DNA of 64,000 nucleotides, taken from contig NZ_JADIJE010000001.1 in NCBI RefSeq assembly GCF_015278315.1, positions 62,001-126,000 on the forward strand, in the 5' to 3' direction. The notes under the pieces were generated by a model that was not told the origin of the DNA, searched no databases, and saw only the letters and a program-made list of their open reading frames with translations. A program made the position numbers and the translations under genes. Shown one piece after another: positions 35,065 to 44,587 of the stretch. This DNA comes from Microbacterium ureisolvens (GTDB lineage Bacteria > Actinomycetota > Actinomycetes > Actinomycetales > Microbacteriaceae). Positions within the stretch are counted from its first letter, which is position 1. Every line of letters starts with the position of its first letter.

Positions 35065-35174
35065 CTCGATCCTCGGCGATGAGTGCGTGCAGGGGGGACA
35101 CGCAAGGAGGAGCCTACGCGAGCGTCCTGGGCAAGACCTGGCCCGATGTCGGTGATCGCGACCAAGATGGAGGG

Positions 35175-38100
35175 ATGGGCGACGTCCTGGAGAGGTTCGG
35201 TCCTGCCACGCAGGACTGGTTCCGCGGCGCGTTCCCGGCACCGACCGATGCCCAGAAGGGCGCGTGGGAGGCGATCTCGGCCGGCAAGCACGCGCTCGTG
35301 GTGGCCCCGACCGGCTCCGGCAAGACGCTGTCGGCCTTCCTCTGGGCCATCGACCGCGTCTTCCACGACAAGGCGGCTGCCCCCGCCCCGGCGGCATCGC
35401 CCGGCCGGAAGAAGCGGACGGATGCCGCGGCCACCCGCATCCTCTACATCTCACCTCTGAAGGCCCTCGGCGTCGACGTGGAGCGCAACCTCCGCTCTCC
35501 CCTGGTCGGCATCGGGCAGTCCGCGCGTCGACTCGGGCTGAGCGTGCCCGAGGTGACGGTCGGTGTGCGATCGGGCGACACGCCCGCTGCCGACCGGCGC
35601 AAGCTCGTGCAGACGCCTCCCGACATCCTCATCACGACCCCCGAGTCGCTTTACCTGATGCTGACCAGCCGCGCGGGCGAGACGCTGCGCGACGTGCACA
35701 CGGTGATCGTGGACGAGGTGCACGCGGTGGCCGCGACCAAGCGCGGCGCGCATCTCGCGGTCAGCCTCGAGCGGCTCGACGCCCTGCGCCGGTCGTTCGC
35801 CCCCGAGGCGGCACCGGCCCAGCGCATCGGCCTCTCGGCGACCGTGCGGCCGATCGACGAGGTCGCGCGATTCCTCGGCGGTGCCGAACCGGTCGAGATC
35901 GTGGCGCCGCGCGCGACGAAGGCGTTCGACATGCGGGTCGTCGTGCCGATCGGCGACATGCTGAACCCGCCTCCGCCCCCGAGCCCCTTCACTTCCGACC
36001 CCGAGACCTGGAGCGGGACGGATGCCGCGGCCGACGCCCTTCGACAGGCTCCGGGACCGGTCGCTGAGCCTGTCGAAGCGATCGACGAGGACTGGTTCGC
36101 CGACGGCTCCTCCGGAGGACCACGGGCTTCCGGCGCGGGTGAGACCGAGGTCACGGGGTCGGTGTGGCCGCACGTCGAGGAGGCGATCGTCGACCGCATC
36201 CTGCAGCAGCGGTCGACGATCGTGTTCTGCAACTCGCGGCGTCTGGCGGAGCGGCTGACCGGGCGCCTGAACGAGATCTACTCCGAGCGGCTCGGGCTGG
36301 ATCTCCCCGAGCAGACGGTGCCCGCGGCCATGATGGCGCAGGCGGGCGCGACGGCCGGGGCCGATCCCGTGCTCGCGAAGGCCCACCACGGCTCGGTGTC
36401 CAAAGAGCAGCGCGCACAGGTCGAGGAGGAGCTCAAGTCCGGCGTGCTCCGCTGCGTCGTCGCGACCTCGAGCCTCGAGCTCGGCATCGACATGGGCGCG
36501 GTGGATCTCGTGATCCAGGTCGAGGCCCCGCCGAGCGCGGCCTCCGGGCTGCAGCGCATCGGCCGCGCAGGGCACCAGGTGGGCGAGGTCAGCCGTGCGG
36601 CTCTCTTCCCCAAGCACCGCGGCGATGTGCTCCACACGGCCATCGTCACCGAGCGCATGCTCGCCGGGCAGATCGAGGCGATCGCGATCCCGCAGAACCC
36701 GCTCGACATCCTCGCGCAGCAGACCGTGGCCGCCTCGGCGGTCGGCCCGGTCGACGTCGAAGGCTGGTACGAGACGCTCAAGCGCAGCGCGCCGTTCCGC
36801 TCGCTTCCCCGCTCCGCGTACGAGGCGACCCTCGACCTGATCGCGGGGCGCTTCCCGTCCGACGAGTTCGCCGAACTGCGCCCCCGAGTGGTGTGGGATC
36901 GCGACCTCGGGGTGATCACCGGGCGACCCGGCTCGCAGCACATCGCGGTGACCAGCGGCGGCACCATCCCCGACCGCGGCCTGTTCGGCGTCTTCATCGC
37001 CGGCGAGTCGCAGAACGCCCGCGTCGGCGAGCTCGACGAGGAGATGGTCTACGAGTCACGCGTCAACGACGTCTTCACGCTCGGCACGACCAGCTGGCGA
37101 ATCGTCGAGATCACCCACGACCGTGTGAACGTGGTGCCCGCCTTCGGGCAGCCCGGCAAGGTTCCGTTCTGGCACGGCGACGGCATCGGCCGGCCGGCGG
37201 AGCTGGGCGAGGCGCTGGGCAAGTTCTCGCGCGAGGTCTCCACGGCGAAGCCCGACAAGGCCGAAGCACGGCTGCGCGAGGCAGGGCTCGACGACTTCGC
37301 ACAGGACAACCTCCTCGCCTACCTGGCCGAGCAGCGCGAGGCCACCGGCACCCTGCCGACCGACCGCCAGCTCACCGTCGAACGCGGCCGCGACGAGGTC
37401 GGCGACTGGCGCGTCATCCTCCACTCCCCGTACGGCATGCAGGTGCACGCGCCGTGGGCGCTGGCGGTCAACGCGCGCATCCGCGAGCGGCTGGGAGTGG
37501 ACGGATCCGCCGTCGCGAGCGACGACGGCATCATCGCGCGGATCCCCGACGCCAGCGCCGAACCGCCCGGCGCTGACCTCTTCGTCTTCGATCCCGACGA
37601 GCTCGACCAGGTCGTGACGGAGGAGGTCGGCGGCTCGGCGCTGTTCGCGTCGCGGTTCCGCGAGTGCGCGGCCCGCGCGCTGCTGATGCCCCGGCGCAAC
37701 CCCGGCAAGCGCACGCCGCTGTGGCAGCAGCGGCAGCGATCGGCCCAGCTGCTCGAGGTGGCACGGCGGTACCCGACGTTCCCGATCATCCTCGAGACGC
37801 TGCGCGAGGTGCTGCAGGACGTGTACGACGTCCCGTCGCTGCTGCGCCTCATGCGCGGGATCGGCGAGCGCCGCATCCGCCTCATCGAGACCGAGCCCGC
37901 ACAGCCCTCGCCCTTCGCACGGGACCTGCTGTTCGGCTACGTCGGCGCCTTCATGTACGAGGGCGATTCGCCGCTGGCCGAGCGGCGAGCGGCGGCCCTC
38001 TCCGTCGACCCCGCGCTGCTGTCGGAACTCCTCGGCAAGGTCGAGATGCGGGAGCTCCTCGACCCCGACGTCATCGCGCAGTTCGAGCGCGAGGCGCAGC

Positions 38101-40046
38101 GCCTCGACCCCGAGCGGCGCGCCCGCGGTCTCGAGGGCGTCGCCGACCTGCTGCGCCTGCTCGGTCCGCTCGACGCAGCCGAGATCGCCGCCCGCCTCGA
38201 GCCCTCGGCCGACGGCGGCGCCGACGCAGAGACCACCGAGGCCGAGGCATCCGCCCTGCTGGACGCCCTCGTCGTCGCCCGCCGGGCCATACCGGTGACG
38301 ATCGCGGGCACCACCCGCATCGCCGCGATCGAAGACGCCGGGCGCCTGCGCGACGCCCTCGGCGTGGCGCTGCCGGTCGGCATCCCGACGGCGTTCCTCG
38401 AGCCGGTCGCCGATCCGCTCGGCGACCTCGTGGCGCGGTACGCGCGCACCCACGGACCTTTCACAGCGGATGCCGCGGCCGACCGCCTCGGCATCGGCGT
38501 GGCGGTCGCCCGCCTCACGCTGCAGCGGCTCGAGTCACAGGGGCGCATCACGAGCGGCTTCTTCCTGCCCGACACTGCGACGAGCTCGGGGAGCGGTGGC
38601 GGTACCCGGGGCGACGAGGCCGAGTGGTGCGATGCCGAGGTGCTGCGACGGCTCCGCATGCGCTCGCTCGCGGCGATCCGCGGCAGCGTCGAGCCGGTGC
38701 CCCAGCACGCGTACGCGCGCTTCCTTCCGGTGTGGCAGCACGCGACCCGGCCGCTCGAGGGGGTCGACGGGGTCGCCGCCGTCGTCGAGCAGCTCGCCGG
38801 CGTGCCCATCCCGGCGAGCGCGTGGGAGTCGCTCGTGCTTCCGGCGCGCGTGGCGGACTACACCCCGGGCATGCTCGACGAGCTGACGGCCACGGGCGAG
38901 GTGATCTGGTCGGGCCATGGGAGCCTCCCCGGGCGCGACGGCTGGATCGCCCTGCACCCCGCCGATGCCGTGCCGCTCACGCTGGCGCTCCCCGATGAAG
39001 CGGAGGAGCCGGCGCCGGGATCGCTCGACGCCCAGCTGCTCGCGGCGCTGGGCGGCGGCGGTGCGTACTTCGCCGCCCAGCTGAAGCAGACGACCGGGGC
39101 CGAGAACGAGCAGTCCGTCGTCGACGCGCTGTGGCGGCTGACCTGGGCCGGGCGCGTCACGAACGATACCTTCGCTCCGGTCCGCGCGCTGGTGTCGGGG
39201 GGCTCGCAGGCGCACCGGGTGAGCCGGCGCGCCCCGCGGGCGCGGATGTATCGCGGTGCCGCGGTGCGCACGGTCGCGGCATCCGTCCCCGCTCGCCCGC
39301 CCGCGATCGGCGGACGCTGGTCACTCCTGCCCGAACCGGAAGCCGACCCGGCGCTGCGCGCGACCGCCACGGCGAGCCTGCTCCTGGATCGCTACGGCGT
39401 GGTCACGCGCGGCGCGGTGCAGTCCGAGGGCGTGCCGGGCGGGTTCGCGCAGACCTATCGCGTGCTCGCCGGCTTCGAAGAGGCGGGGCACTGCCGCCGG
39501 GGCTACGTCATCGAGAAGCTCGGTGCCGCGCAGTTCGCTGCATCGGCCACCGTCGACCGACTCCGTGAGTTCGCGGGCCTGCCCGATCCTCCCCCGCTGC
39601 GCGCGGTGACCCTCGCCGCGACCGATCCCGCCAACCCCTACGGCGCTGCCCTCTCGTGGCCGGGCCTCGAAGGCGTCTCGCATCGGCCCGGTCGAAAGGC
39701 CGGCGCGCTCGTCGTTCTCGTCGACGGGGCGCTGGCGCTTTACCTCGAACGAGGCGGCAAGTCGGCGCTGGCCTTCACCGGCGATGAGGCGGTGCTCGGC
39801 GCAGCCACCCGCGACCTCGCGGCGACCGCCCGCTCGCGACGCCTCGACACGCTGACGATCGAGCAGGTGAACGGCGCGTTCGTCTACGGCACGAGCGTGG
39901 GCGGCGCGCTGCGTGATGCCGGCTTCGTCGAGTCCCCGCGCGGACTGACGCTGCGCCGCCTCACCGCGGGCGACGCGCTGCGGCAGGCTCAAGGGCCTGA
40001 GAAGCGGGCGCAAGGACCGGAGGACCGGGCGGGCGCCCGTGCCTGA
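35175..40046 (+). CDS. lhr: Lhr-family DNA helicase
   Basis: This 1623-residue superfamily-2 ATP-dependent 3'-5' DNA/RNA-hybrid helicase begins MGDVLERFGPATQDWF; ATG 35175 follows GGAGGG, and the extra upstream residues in the frame are dismissed. Walker A APTGSGKT is at 44-51, DEVH at 180-183, LSATVRP as motif III and IGRAGHQ as motif VI. The winged-helix and Lhr-core domains follow, and a long C-terminal extension completes the actinobacterial long form. Around residues 289-302 a repetitive inverted-repeat element is translated in frame (LRQAPGPVAEPVEA), and the C-terminus ends with a similar RQAQGP-rich tail. The stop overlaps nei by 8 nt, supporting a joint DNA-repair role. Confidence 0.93.
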   Translation: MGDVLERFGPATQDWFRGAFPAPTDAQKGAWEAISAGKHALVVAPTGSGKTLSAFLWAIDRVFHDKAAAPAPAASPGRKKRTDAAATRILYISPLKALGVDVERNLRSPLVGIGQSARRLGLSVPEVTVGVRSGDTPAADRRKLVQTPPDILITTPESLYLMLTSRAGETLRDVHTVIVDEVHAVAATKRGAHLAVSLERLDALRRSFAPEAAPAQRIGLSATVRPIDEVARFLGGAEPVEIVAPRATKAFDMRVVVPIGDMLNPPPPPSPFTSDPETWSGTDAAADALRQAPGPVAEPVEAIDEDWFADGSSGGPRASGAGETEVTGSVWPHVEEAIVDRILQQRSTIVFCNSRRLAERLTGRLNEIYSERLGLDLPEQTVPAAMMAQAGATAGADPVLAKAHHGSVSKEQRAQVEEELKSGVLRCVVATSSLELGIDMGAVDLVIQVEAPPSAASGLQRIGRAGHQVGEVSRAALFPKHRGDVLHTAIVTERMLAGQIEAIAIPQNPLDILAQQTVAASAVGPVDVEGWYETLKRSAPFRSLPRSAYEATLDLIAGRFPSDEFAELRPRVVWDRDLGVITGRPGSQHIAVTSGGTIPDRGLFGVFIAGESQNARVGELDEEMVYESRVNDVFTLGTTSWRIVEITHDRVNVVPAFGQPGKVPFWHGDGIGRPAELGEALGKFSREVSTAKPDKAEARLREAGLDDFAQDNLLAYLAEQREATGTLPTDRQLTVERGRDEVGDWRVILHSPYGMQVHAPWALAVNARIRERLGVDGSAVASDDGIIARIPDASAEPPGADLFVFDPDELDQVVTEEVGGSALFASRFRECAARALLMPRRNPGKRTPLWQQRQRSAQLLEVARRYPTFPIILETLREVLQDVYDVPSLLRLMRGIGERRIRLIETEPAQPSPFARDLLFGYVGAFMYEGDSPLAERRAAALSVDPALLSELLGKVEMRELLDPDVIAQFEREAQRLDPERRARGLEGVADLLRLLGPLDAAEIAARLEPSADGGADAETTEAEASALLDALVVARRAIPVTIAGTTRIAAIEDAGRLRDALGVALPVGIPTAFLEPVADPLGDLVARYARTHGPFTADAAADRLGIGVAVARLTLQRLESQGRITSGFFLPDTATSSGSGGGTRGDEAEWCDAEVLRRLRMRSLAAIRGSVEPVPQHAYARFLPVWQHATRPLEGVDGVAAVVEQLAGVPIPASAWESLVLPARVADYTPGMLDELTATGEVIWSGHGSLPGRDGWIALHPADAVPLTLALPDEAEEPAPGSLDAQLLAALGGGGAYFAAQLKQTTGAENEQSVVDALWRLTWAGRVTNDTFAPVRALVSGGSQAHRVSRRAPRARMYRGAAVRTVAASVPARPPAIGGRWSLLPEPEADPALRATATASLLLDRYGVVTRGAVQSEGVPGGFAQTYRVLAGFEEAGHCRRGYVIEKLGAAQFAASATVDRLREFAGLPDPPPLRAVTLAATDPANPYGAALSWPGLEGVSHRPGRKAGALVVLVDGALALYLERGGKSALAFTGDEAVLGAATRDLAATARSRRLDTLTIEQVNGAFVYGTSVGGALRDAGFVESPRGLTLRRLTAGDALRQAQGPEKRAQGPEDRAGARA
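36039..36078. repeat. dispersed inverted-repeat element inside the lhr coding sequence
   Basis: Perfect 13-base arms CTTCGACAGGCTC (36039-36051) and GAGCCTGTCGAAG (36066-36078) flank a loop containing CGGGACCGG. This matches a repeat I know from intergenic regions of many actinobacteria. Here it is in frame and translated between helicase domains, so it was tolerated as an insertion in a variable linker. Confidence 0.75.
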
Positions 40047-40827
40047 GGGCGACACCGTCTTCCGCGCGGCACGCCGGCTGAACGCGGCATTGGCCGGCGC
40101 GACGGTCACGCGCTTCGAGCTGCGCGTGCCGCAGGCGGCCACCGTCGACCTGCGCGGCGAGGTCGTGCACGACGTGGTGTCGCGCGGCAAGCACCTCCTG
40201 CACCGCATCGGATCGTGGACCCTGCACACCCACCTCAAGATGGAGGGCGAGTGGCACGTGTACCGCCGCGGCGAGCGGTGGCAGGCAGCGGGCTTCCGCG
40301 CCCGGGCGGTGATCGGCGCCACCGCCCCGGACGGCACGGAATGGGAGACGGTCGGCTTCGACCTCGCCGACATCAAGGTCATCCCCACCGCCGACGAGGA
40401 CGAGCTCGTCGGCTACCTCGGTCCTGACCCGCTCTCCGACGCGTGGGATCCCGCCGAAGCGGCACGCCGGCTGGGCGCCGACACCCGCGCGGTGCATGTG
40501 GCCGTCCAGGACCAGCGCAACATCGCAGGGTTCGGCAACGAGTACGCGAACGAGATCCTCTTCGTGCGCGGTGTCCTTCCGACGACGCCGGCGAACGAGA
40601 CGGATGCCGCGGCCATCGTCGATCTCGGCGCCCGCATGATCCGCGCCAACCGCGACCGGTCGGGGCGCACCTTCACCGGAGACGCGCGCGCCGGTCGATC
40701 CACCTGGGTGTACCGCAGGGAGGGACGCCCGTGCCGGCGATGCGGAACGCTCATCCGCGGCGGAAGCCTCGGCGCCGACCCGACACGCGAGCGGATCGTC
40801 TTCTGGTGCCCGGTGTGCCAGCGCTGA
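40039..40827 (+). CDS. nei: Fpg/Nei-family DNA glycosylase (endonuclease VIII type)
   Basis: This 262-residue bifunctional glycosylase/AP lyase starts at GTG 40039. After loss of the initiator the protein begins PEGDTVFRAARRL, where P1 is the nucleophile and E2 the general acid; PEGDT marks Nei rather than Fpg. The helix-two-turn-helix Lys region and the C-terminal zinc finger (CRRCGTLIRGG...FWCPVC) are complete. It removes oxidised pyrimidines. Overlap with lhr suggests co-expression. Confidence 0.93.
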   Translation: MPEGDTVFRAARRLNAALAGATVTRFELRVPQAATVDLRGEVVHDVVSRGKHLLHRIGSWTLHTHLKMEGEWHVYRRGERWQAAGFRARAVIGATAPDGTEWETVGFDLADIKVIPTADEDELVGYLGPDPLSDAWDPAEAARRLGADTRAVHVAVQDQRNIAGFGNEYANEILFVRGVLPTTPANETDAAAIVDLGARMIRANRDRSGRTFTGDARAGRSTWVYRREGRPCRRCGTLIRGGSLGADPTRERIVFWCPVCQR

Positions 40828-41108
40828 GCAGGCCAGGAAGGCACGCTTTGATCACGATGCGTGGCGGACGGAATGTCGCCGCGGGTGCGGCATCCGTCGC
40901 CGCTCCATCGTCCCGGCGCTGAAACGCCGCGGTTTCCTGGCCGTTACACAGCTCCGGACGATCTGTCTCGCGGCAAGGGCTCGGCGCCCCGGATCGTCTG
41001 GTTCGCTCTCGCGAACATTGCGGGTGCACACGGCGCGATATTGAATACCTGACACCACCCGAATGGTCGCGCATCGGCGCGCGACCGCTACCAGAAGGAC
41101 CTCCCGAG
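40828..41108 (+). promoter_or_regulatory. promoter/leader gap before the Pot-like operon, with a hairpin
   Basis: No gene is seen in these 281 bases. GGTCGCGC (41065-41072) and GCGCGACC (41079-41086) form an 8-bp hairpin about 8 nt before the AAGGA ribosome site of the next gene. An AT-richer stretch around 41038-41050 (GATATTGAATAC) is the best place for a -10. GACGATC and GATCGTC (about 40958 and 40997) form a loose inverted repeat that may be an operator. Confidence 0.4.
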
Positions 41109-42305
41109 GTGACGATGTCCACAGGCACGGCGACCGCAGCGAGCGCGACGGAGCAGCTTCCCACCGAGGGCGGGGCCGCGCGCGGCGCCGTCGTCCTGTC
41201 GGGGGTCACCAAGTACTACGGCGATCAGGTCGCCGTCGACGATCTGTCGCTCACCGTCGAACCGGGCGAGTTCATCTCGCTTCTCGGACCGTCGGGGTGC
41301 GGCAAGACGACCACGCTGCGCATTATCGCCGGTTTCGAGCAGCCGGACGCCGGGACCATCCAGATCTCGGGACGCTCGGTGCAGGGCGTGCCCCCGTACC
41401 GCCGCGACGTCAACACCGTCTTCCAGGCTTATGCCCTCTTTCCGCACATGTCGGTCGCCGAGAACGTGGCGTACGGGCTCCAGCAGCGTCGCACCGCGAA
41501 GGGTGAGATCCGCGAGCGGGTCACGCAGGCGCTGGACCTCGTGCAGATGCGGCGATTCGGAGACCGCAAACCCACCCAGCTGTCGGGCGGTCAGCAGCAG
41601 CGCGTCGCTCTCGCGCGTGCTCTCGTGAACCGTCCGGCCGTCCTGCTTCTCGACGAGCCCCTCGGGGCCCTCGACCGGCAGCTCCGCGAGGAGATGCAGC
41701 TCGAGCTCAAGCTCCTGCAGTCGCGCCTGGGCATCACCTTCGTCTTCGTCACCCACGATCAGGGCGAAGCGCTCTCGATGAGCGACCGGATCGCGATCAT
41801 GCGCGCCGGCCGCATCGAGCAGCTCGCCGACGCCGACACCGTCTACGCGCGCCCCGCATCGGCATACGTCGCGGCCTTCGTCGGGCAGCAGAACTTCTTC
41901 CGGGGCCCCGCTGCCGAAGCGGGCGCCTCGATCACCTCGCCGCACGCCCTGGTGAGGGCGACCTCGCCGGTGCTGACGACGACGAACCTCGGTGAGGCGG
42001 CGGTGCGGCCGGAGTTCATCCGGATCGAGCACGATCCGGCGAGTGCGGCAGCGAGCCACTCCGACGCGAACACCGCCCGCGGTGAGCTGATCGGCGTCTC
42101 GCATCTCGGCGACACGATGCAGTACCTGGTGCGCCTCGGCGAGGACCAGAGCCTCATCGTCCGCCGGCCGACGGCCGACGCCCCCGCCCTGACGGTCGGC
42201 GATCAGGTCGTCTGCACGTGGGCGGCGCACCACGTGCTCCTCTTCCCGGCCGCCGACGACGGCGCGGCCGAGGAGGGCGGCTACGTCGCGCCGCCGACCG
42301 CCTGA
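41109..42305 (+). CDS. Pot-type ABC transporter ATPase (polyamine/amine importer)
   Basis: The 398-residue ATPase has Walker A GPSGCGKTT (60-68), Q-loop, signature LSGGQQQRVALA (about 156-167), Walker B LLLDEPLGALD and switch His in FVTHDQ. A C-terminal TOBE domain (about 300-390) is typical of PotA/spermidine-putrescine ATPases. The start may be GTG 41109 or the in-frame ATG 41115 (preceded by GAGG); 41109 is given with that doubt. It leads the operon PotA-D-B-C-like. Confidence 0.9.
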   Translation: MTMSTGTATAASATEQLPTEGGAARGAVVLSGVTKYYGDQVAVDDLSLTVEPGEFISLLGPSGCGKTTTLRIIAGFEQPDAGTIQISGRSVQGVPPYRRDVNTVFQAYALFPHMSVAENVAYGLQQRRTAKGEIRERVTQALDLVQMRRFGDRKPTQLSGGQQQRVALARALVNRPAVLLLDEPLGALDRQLREEMQLELKLLQSRLGITFVFVTHDQGEALSMSDRIAIMRAGRIEQLADADTVYARPASAYVAAFVGQQNFFRGPAAEAGASITSPHALVRATSPVLTTTNLGEAAVRPEFIRIEHDPASAAASHSDANTARGELIGVSHLGDTMQYLVRLGEDQSLIVRRPTADAPALTVGDQVVCTWAAHHVLLFPAADDGAAEEGGYVAPPTA

Positions 42306-42317
42306 GCGATCGACCAC

Positions 42318-42381
42318 CGACCCGAACCCGACGCACGACCCGCACGACCCGACCCGAACCCGACGCACGACCCGCACGACC
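42318..42381 (+). repeat. two perfect 32-base tandem repeats in the intercistronic leader
   Basis: Copies at 42318-42349 and 42350-42381 are identical, starting CGACCCGAACCCGACGCACG. Further partial copies (CGAATCCGAC, CACCCGACGCACG) continue to about 42415. The C-rich, G-poor strand would be weakly structured RNA, between the ATPase and the abundant binding protein. Confidence 0.8.
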
Positions 42382-42468
42382 ACCCGAATCCGACCCAGCA
42401 GCACCCGACGCACGGCCCACCGCCGCGGCATCCGTCCTCGCAGCACCCGACCCCGACCAGGAGTACTC

Positions 42469-43653
42469 GTGACCCAGCCTCGCACCCCGCTGCGCATCCT
42501 CGCTTCCGAGGCCGCCGCGCCCGTGATCCTGCGCGAGCTGTCGCGCCGCCGCTTCCTGAGCCTCGCCGCGCTGGCCGGCGGTGCCACCGTGCTCGCAGCC
42601 TGCGCGCCCGGCGGGGGCGGTGCGCCGGCGCCGCAGGCGACCGGCGGCGACCTCGAAGGCAGCCTTTCGGTGTACACGTGGGGCGACTACGACTCCCCCG
42701 ACGTCGTGGCGGCCTTCACCGACGAGCTGGGCCCGAAGGTCACCCTCGACTCGTACTCCTCGAACGAGGAGCTCATCGCCAAGCTCGTGGCGGCCAAGGG
42801 CACCTCGGGCTACGACATCGTGGTGCCGACCGGCGTCTTCATTCCCCAGATGATCGAGAACGGCCTGCTCACGAAGTTCAACAAGGAGCTGCTGCCGAAC
42901 CTCTCCAACATGGATTCCGCGTTCCTCGGCCGCGCCTGGGACCCGAGCAACGACTACTCGGTCTGCAAGGCCTGGGGCACCACCGGCTTCGTGTACGACA
43001 AGACCGTCATCACGCGCGAGCTCACCACCTGGGGCGACTTCTTCGACGCCGCGCAGAACGAGGCCAGCGGTAAGACGGCGATGTCGGACGACCCGGCCGG
43101 CATCATCGGCGCGTACTTCTGGGCCAACGACATGGACTGGAACACCGAGGACCCCGACGAGCTCGAGGCCTGCCGCGCGTTCCTCGTCGAGGAGATCGCG
43201 CCGCACATCTCGGCGTTCGACTCGTACCCCGGCACGAACGCGATCCCGCAGGGTACGCAGGTGCTGATGCAGGCCTGGAACGGCGACGCGCGCCTGGGCA
43301 TCCTGGAGTCGAGCGAGCCCGACCGCTGGCAGTGGGTTCTCCCCGGCCCGCAGACCGAGCTGTGGATGGACAACTGGGCGATCGCGGCCGGGGCGCCGCA
43401 CCCCGAGGCGGCCCACGCCTTCATCGACTTCTCGATGACGCCCGAGAACCTGTACCTCAACCTCGACTACATCGGCTACAACGTCGGCGGCAAGGACATG
43501 CAGGCCGAGGCCGAGGCGAACGGCCTCGAGCTCACCGACATGATCTTCTTCACCCCCGAGCAGCTGGAGTCGATGCACGAGCAGGAGCTCAACGACTCGC
43601 AGACCACTCGCGTCGAGATCTACAACGAGATGAAGGCCGCGGCCGGTGCGTAG
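42469..43653 (+). CDS. Tat-exported solute-binding lipoprotein of the Pot-like importer
   Basis: This 394-residue protein starts at GTG 42469. SRRRFLSLAALAGG (about 24-38) is a twin-arginine signal followed by lipobox LAAC, so the folded protein is exported by Tat and lipidated. The mature part (LSVYTWGDYDSPDVVAAF) matches PotD/PotF-type family 1 binding proteins for polyamines and related cations. It overlaps the first permease by 8 nt. Confidence 0.9.
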   Translation: MTQPRTPLRILASEAAAPVILRELSRRRFLSLAALAGGATVLAACAPGGGGAPAPQATGGDLEGSLSVYTWGDYDSPDVVAAFTDELGPKVTLDSYSSNEELIAKLVAAKGTSGYDIVVPTGVFIPQMIENGLLTKFNKELLPNLSNMDSAFLGRAWDPSNDYSVCKAWGTTGFVYDKTVITRELTTWGDFFDAAQNEASGKTAMSDDPAGIIGAYFWANDMDWNTEDPDELEACRAFLVEEIAPHISAFDSYPGTNAIPQGTQVLMQAWNGDARLGILESSEPDRWQWVLPGPQTELWMDNWAIAAGAPHPEAAHAFIDFSMTPENLYLNLDYIGYNVGGKDMQAEAEANGLELTDMIFFTPEQLESMHEQELNDSQTTRVEIYNEMKAAAGA

Positions 43654-44587
43654 TCGCTCTGCGGGGGCCGCGCTCGCCGTTCCGGCGTGGGCGTGGCTCC
43701 TGCTGTTCTTCGTGGCCCCGGTCGCGATGGTGGTCTGGTTCAGCTTCGGCTACAAGCCCGGCGTCTTCGGCACGCACGCCAACGACATCCTGTCGTTCGA
43801 CCGCTACCTCGAGGCCGTCTCGCCGACGTTCTTCGCGACATTCGCGAACACGCTGTGGGTCGGCGTGATCGGCACGGTGCTGTGCTTCCTCATCGGCGCG
43901 CCGGTCGCATACTGGATGGCCTTCAAGGTCAAGCCGCAGCGCCGCGGCATCCTCATCGCCCTCGTCCTCGTGCCGTTCTGGACGAATTTCCTCGTGCGGA
44001 CCATCGGCTGGCAGGTGATCCTGGCGCCCGAGGGCTGGCTCTCGTCGCTGCTGCAGGGCATCGGCGTGCTGGACGGACCGCTGGAGCTGCTGTACACCCG
44101 CACGGCAGTGATCATCGGCGTGGTCTACAACTACCTTCCGCTGATGATCCTCCCGCTCTTCGTGGCGTTCGACCGCGTCGGACCGGCGCTGCGCGAGGCA
44201 TCGAAGGACCTGGGCGCCGGCAAGCTCACCACCTTCTTCCGCGTGACCCTTCCGCTGTCGCAGCCCGGCATCATCGCAGGCGTGCTCCTGGTGTTCATCC
44301 CGCTCATGGGCGACTACATCACCGCGACGGTGCTGGGCGGCGCGAAGGGCAACATGGTCGGCCAGCTCGTCGCGAGCCAGTTCCAGACCGCGCAGAACTG
44401 GGCACTCGGCTCGGCGATGGCCGTGCTCCTCATGCTCGTGATCATGCTCACGATCGGGGTGGCGGCGGTGGTCATCTGGCTGGTCGCGCTGCCCTTCCGC
44501 TCCCGCAACCGGCTGGTGCTCGGACCCGCTCCCGAGACGGCGAAGACGGATGCCGCGCCCGCCGCGGCCGTGGAGGTGACGACGTGA
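43646..44587 (+). CDS. Pot-like ABC permease (PotB-type)
   Basis: This 313-residue permease starts at GTG 43646 inside the binding-protein gene. It has six predicted helices, starting with AWAWLLLFFVAPVAMVVWFSF, and the EAA loop EASKDLGAGKLTTFFRVTLPLSQPG. An Ala/Thr-rich cytoplasmic tail follows. It overlaps the next permease by 4 nt, consistent with a PotB/PotC heterodimer. Confidence 0.9.
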   Translation: MRSRSAGAALAVPAWAWLLLFFVAPVAMVVWFSFGYKPGVFGTHANDILSFDRYLEAVSPTFFATFANTLWVGVIGTVLCFLIGAPVAYWMAFKVKPQRRGILIALVLVPFWTNFLVRTIGWQVILAPEGWLSSLLQGIGVLDGPLELLYTRTAVIIGVVYNYLPLMILPLFVAFDRVGPALREASKDLGAGKLTTFFRVTLPLSQPGIIAGVLLVFIPLMGDYITATVLGGAKGNMVGQLVASQFQTAQNWALGSAMAVLLMLVIMLTIGVAAVVIWLVALPFRSRNRLVLGPAPETAKTDAAPAAAVEVTT

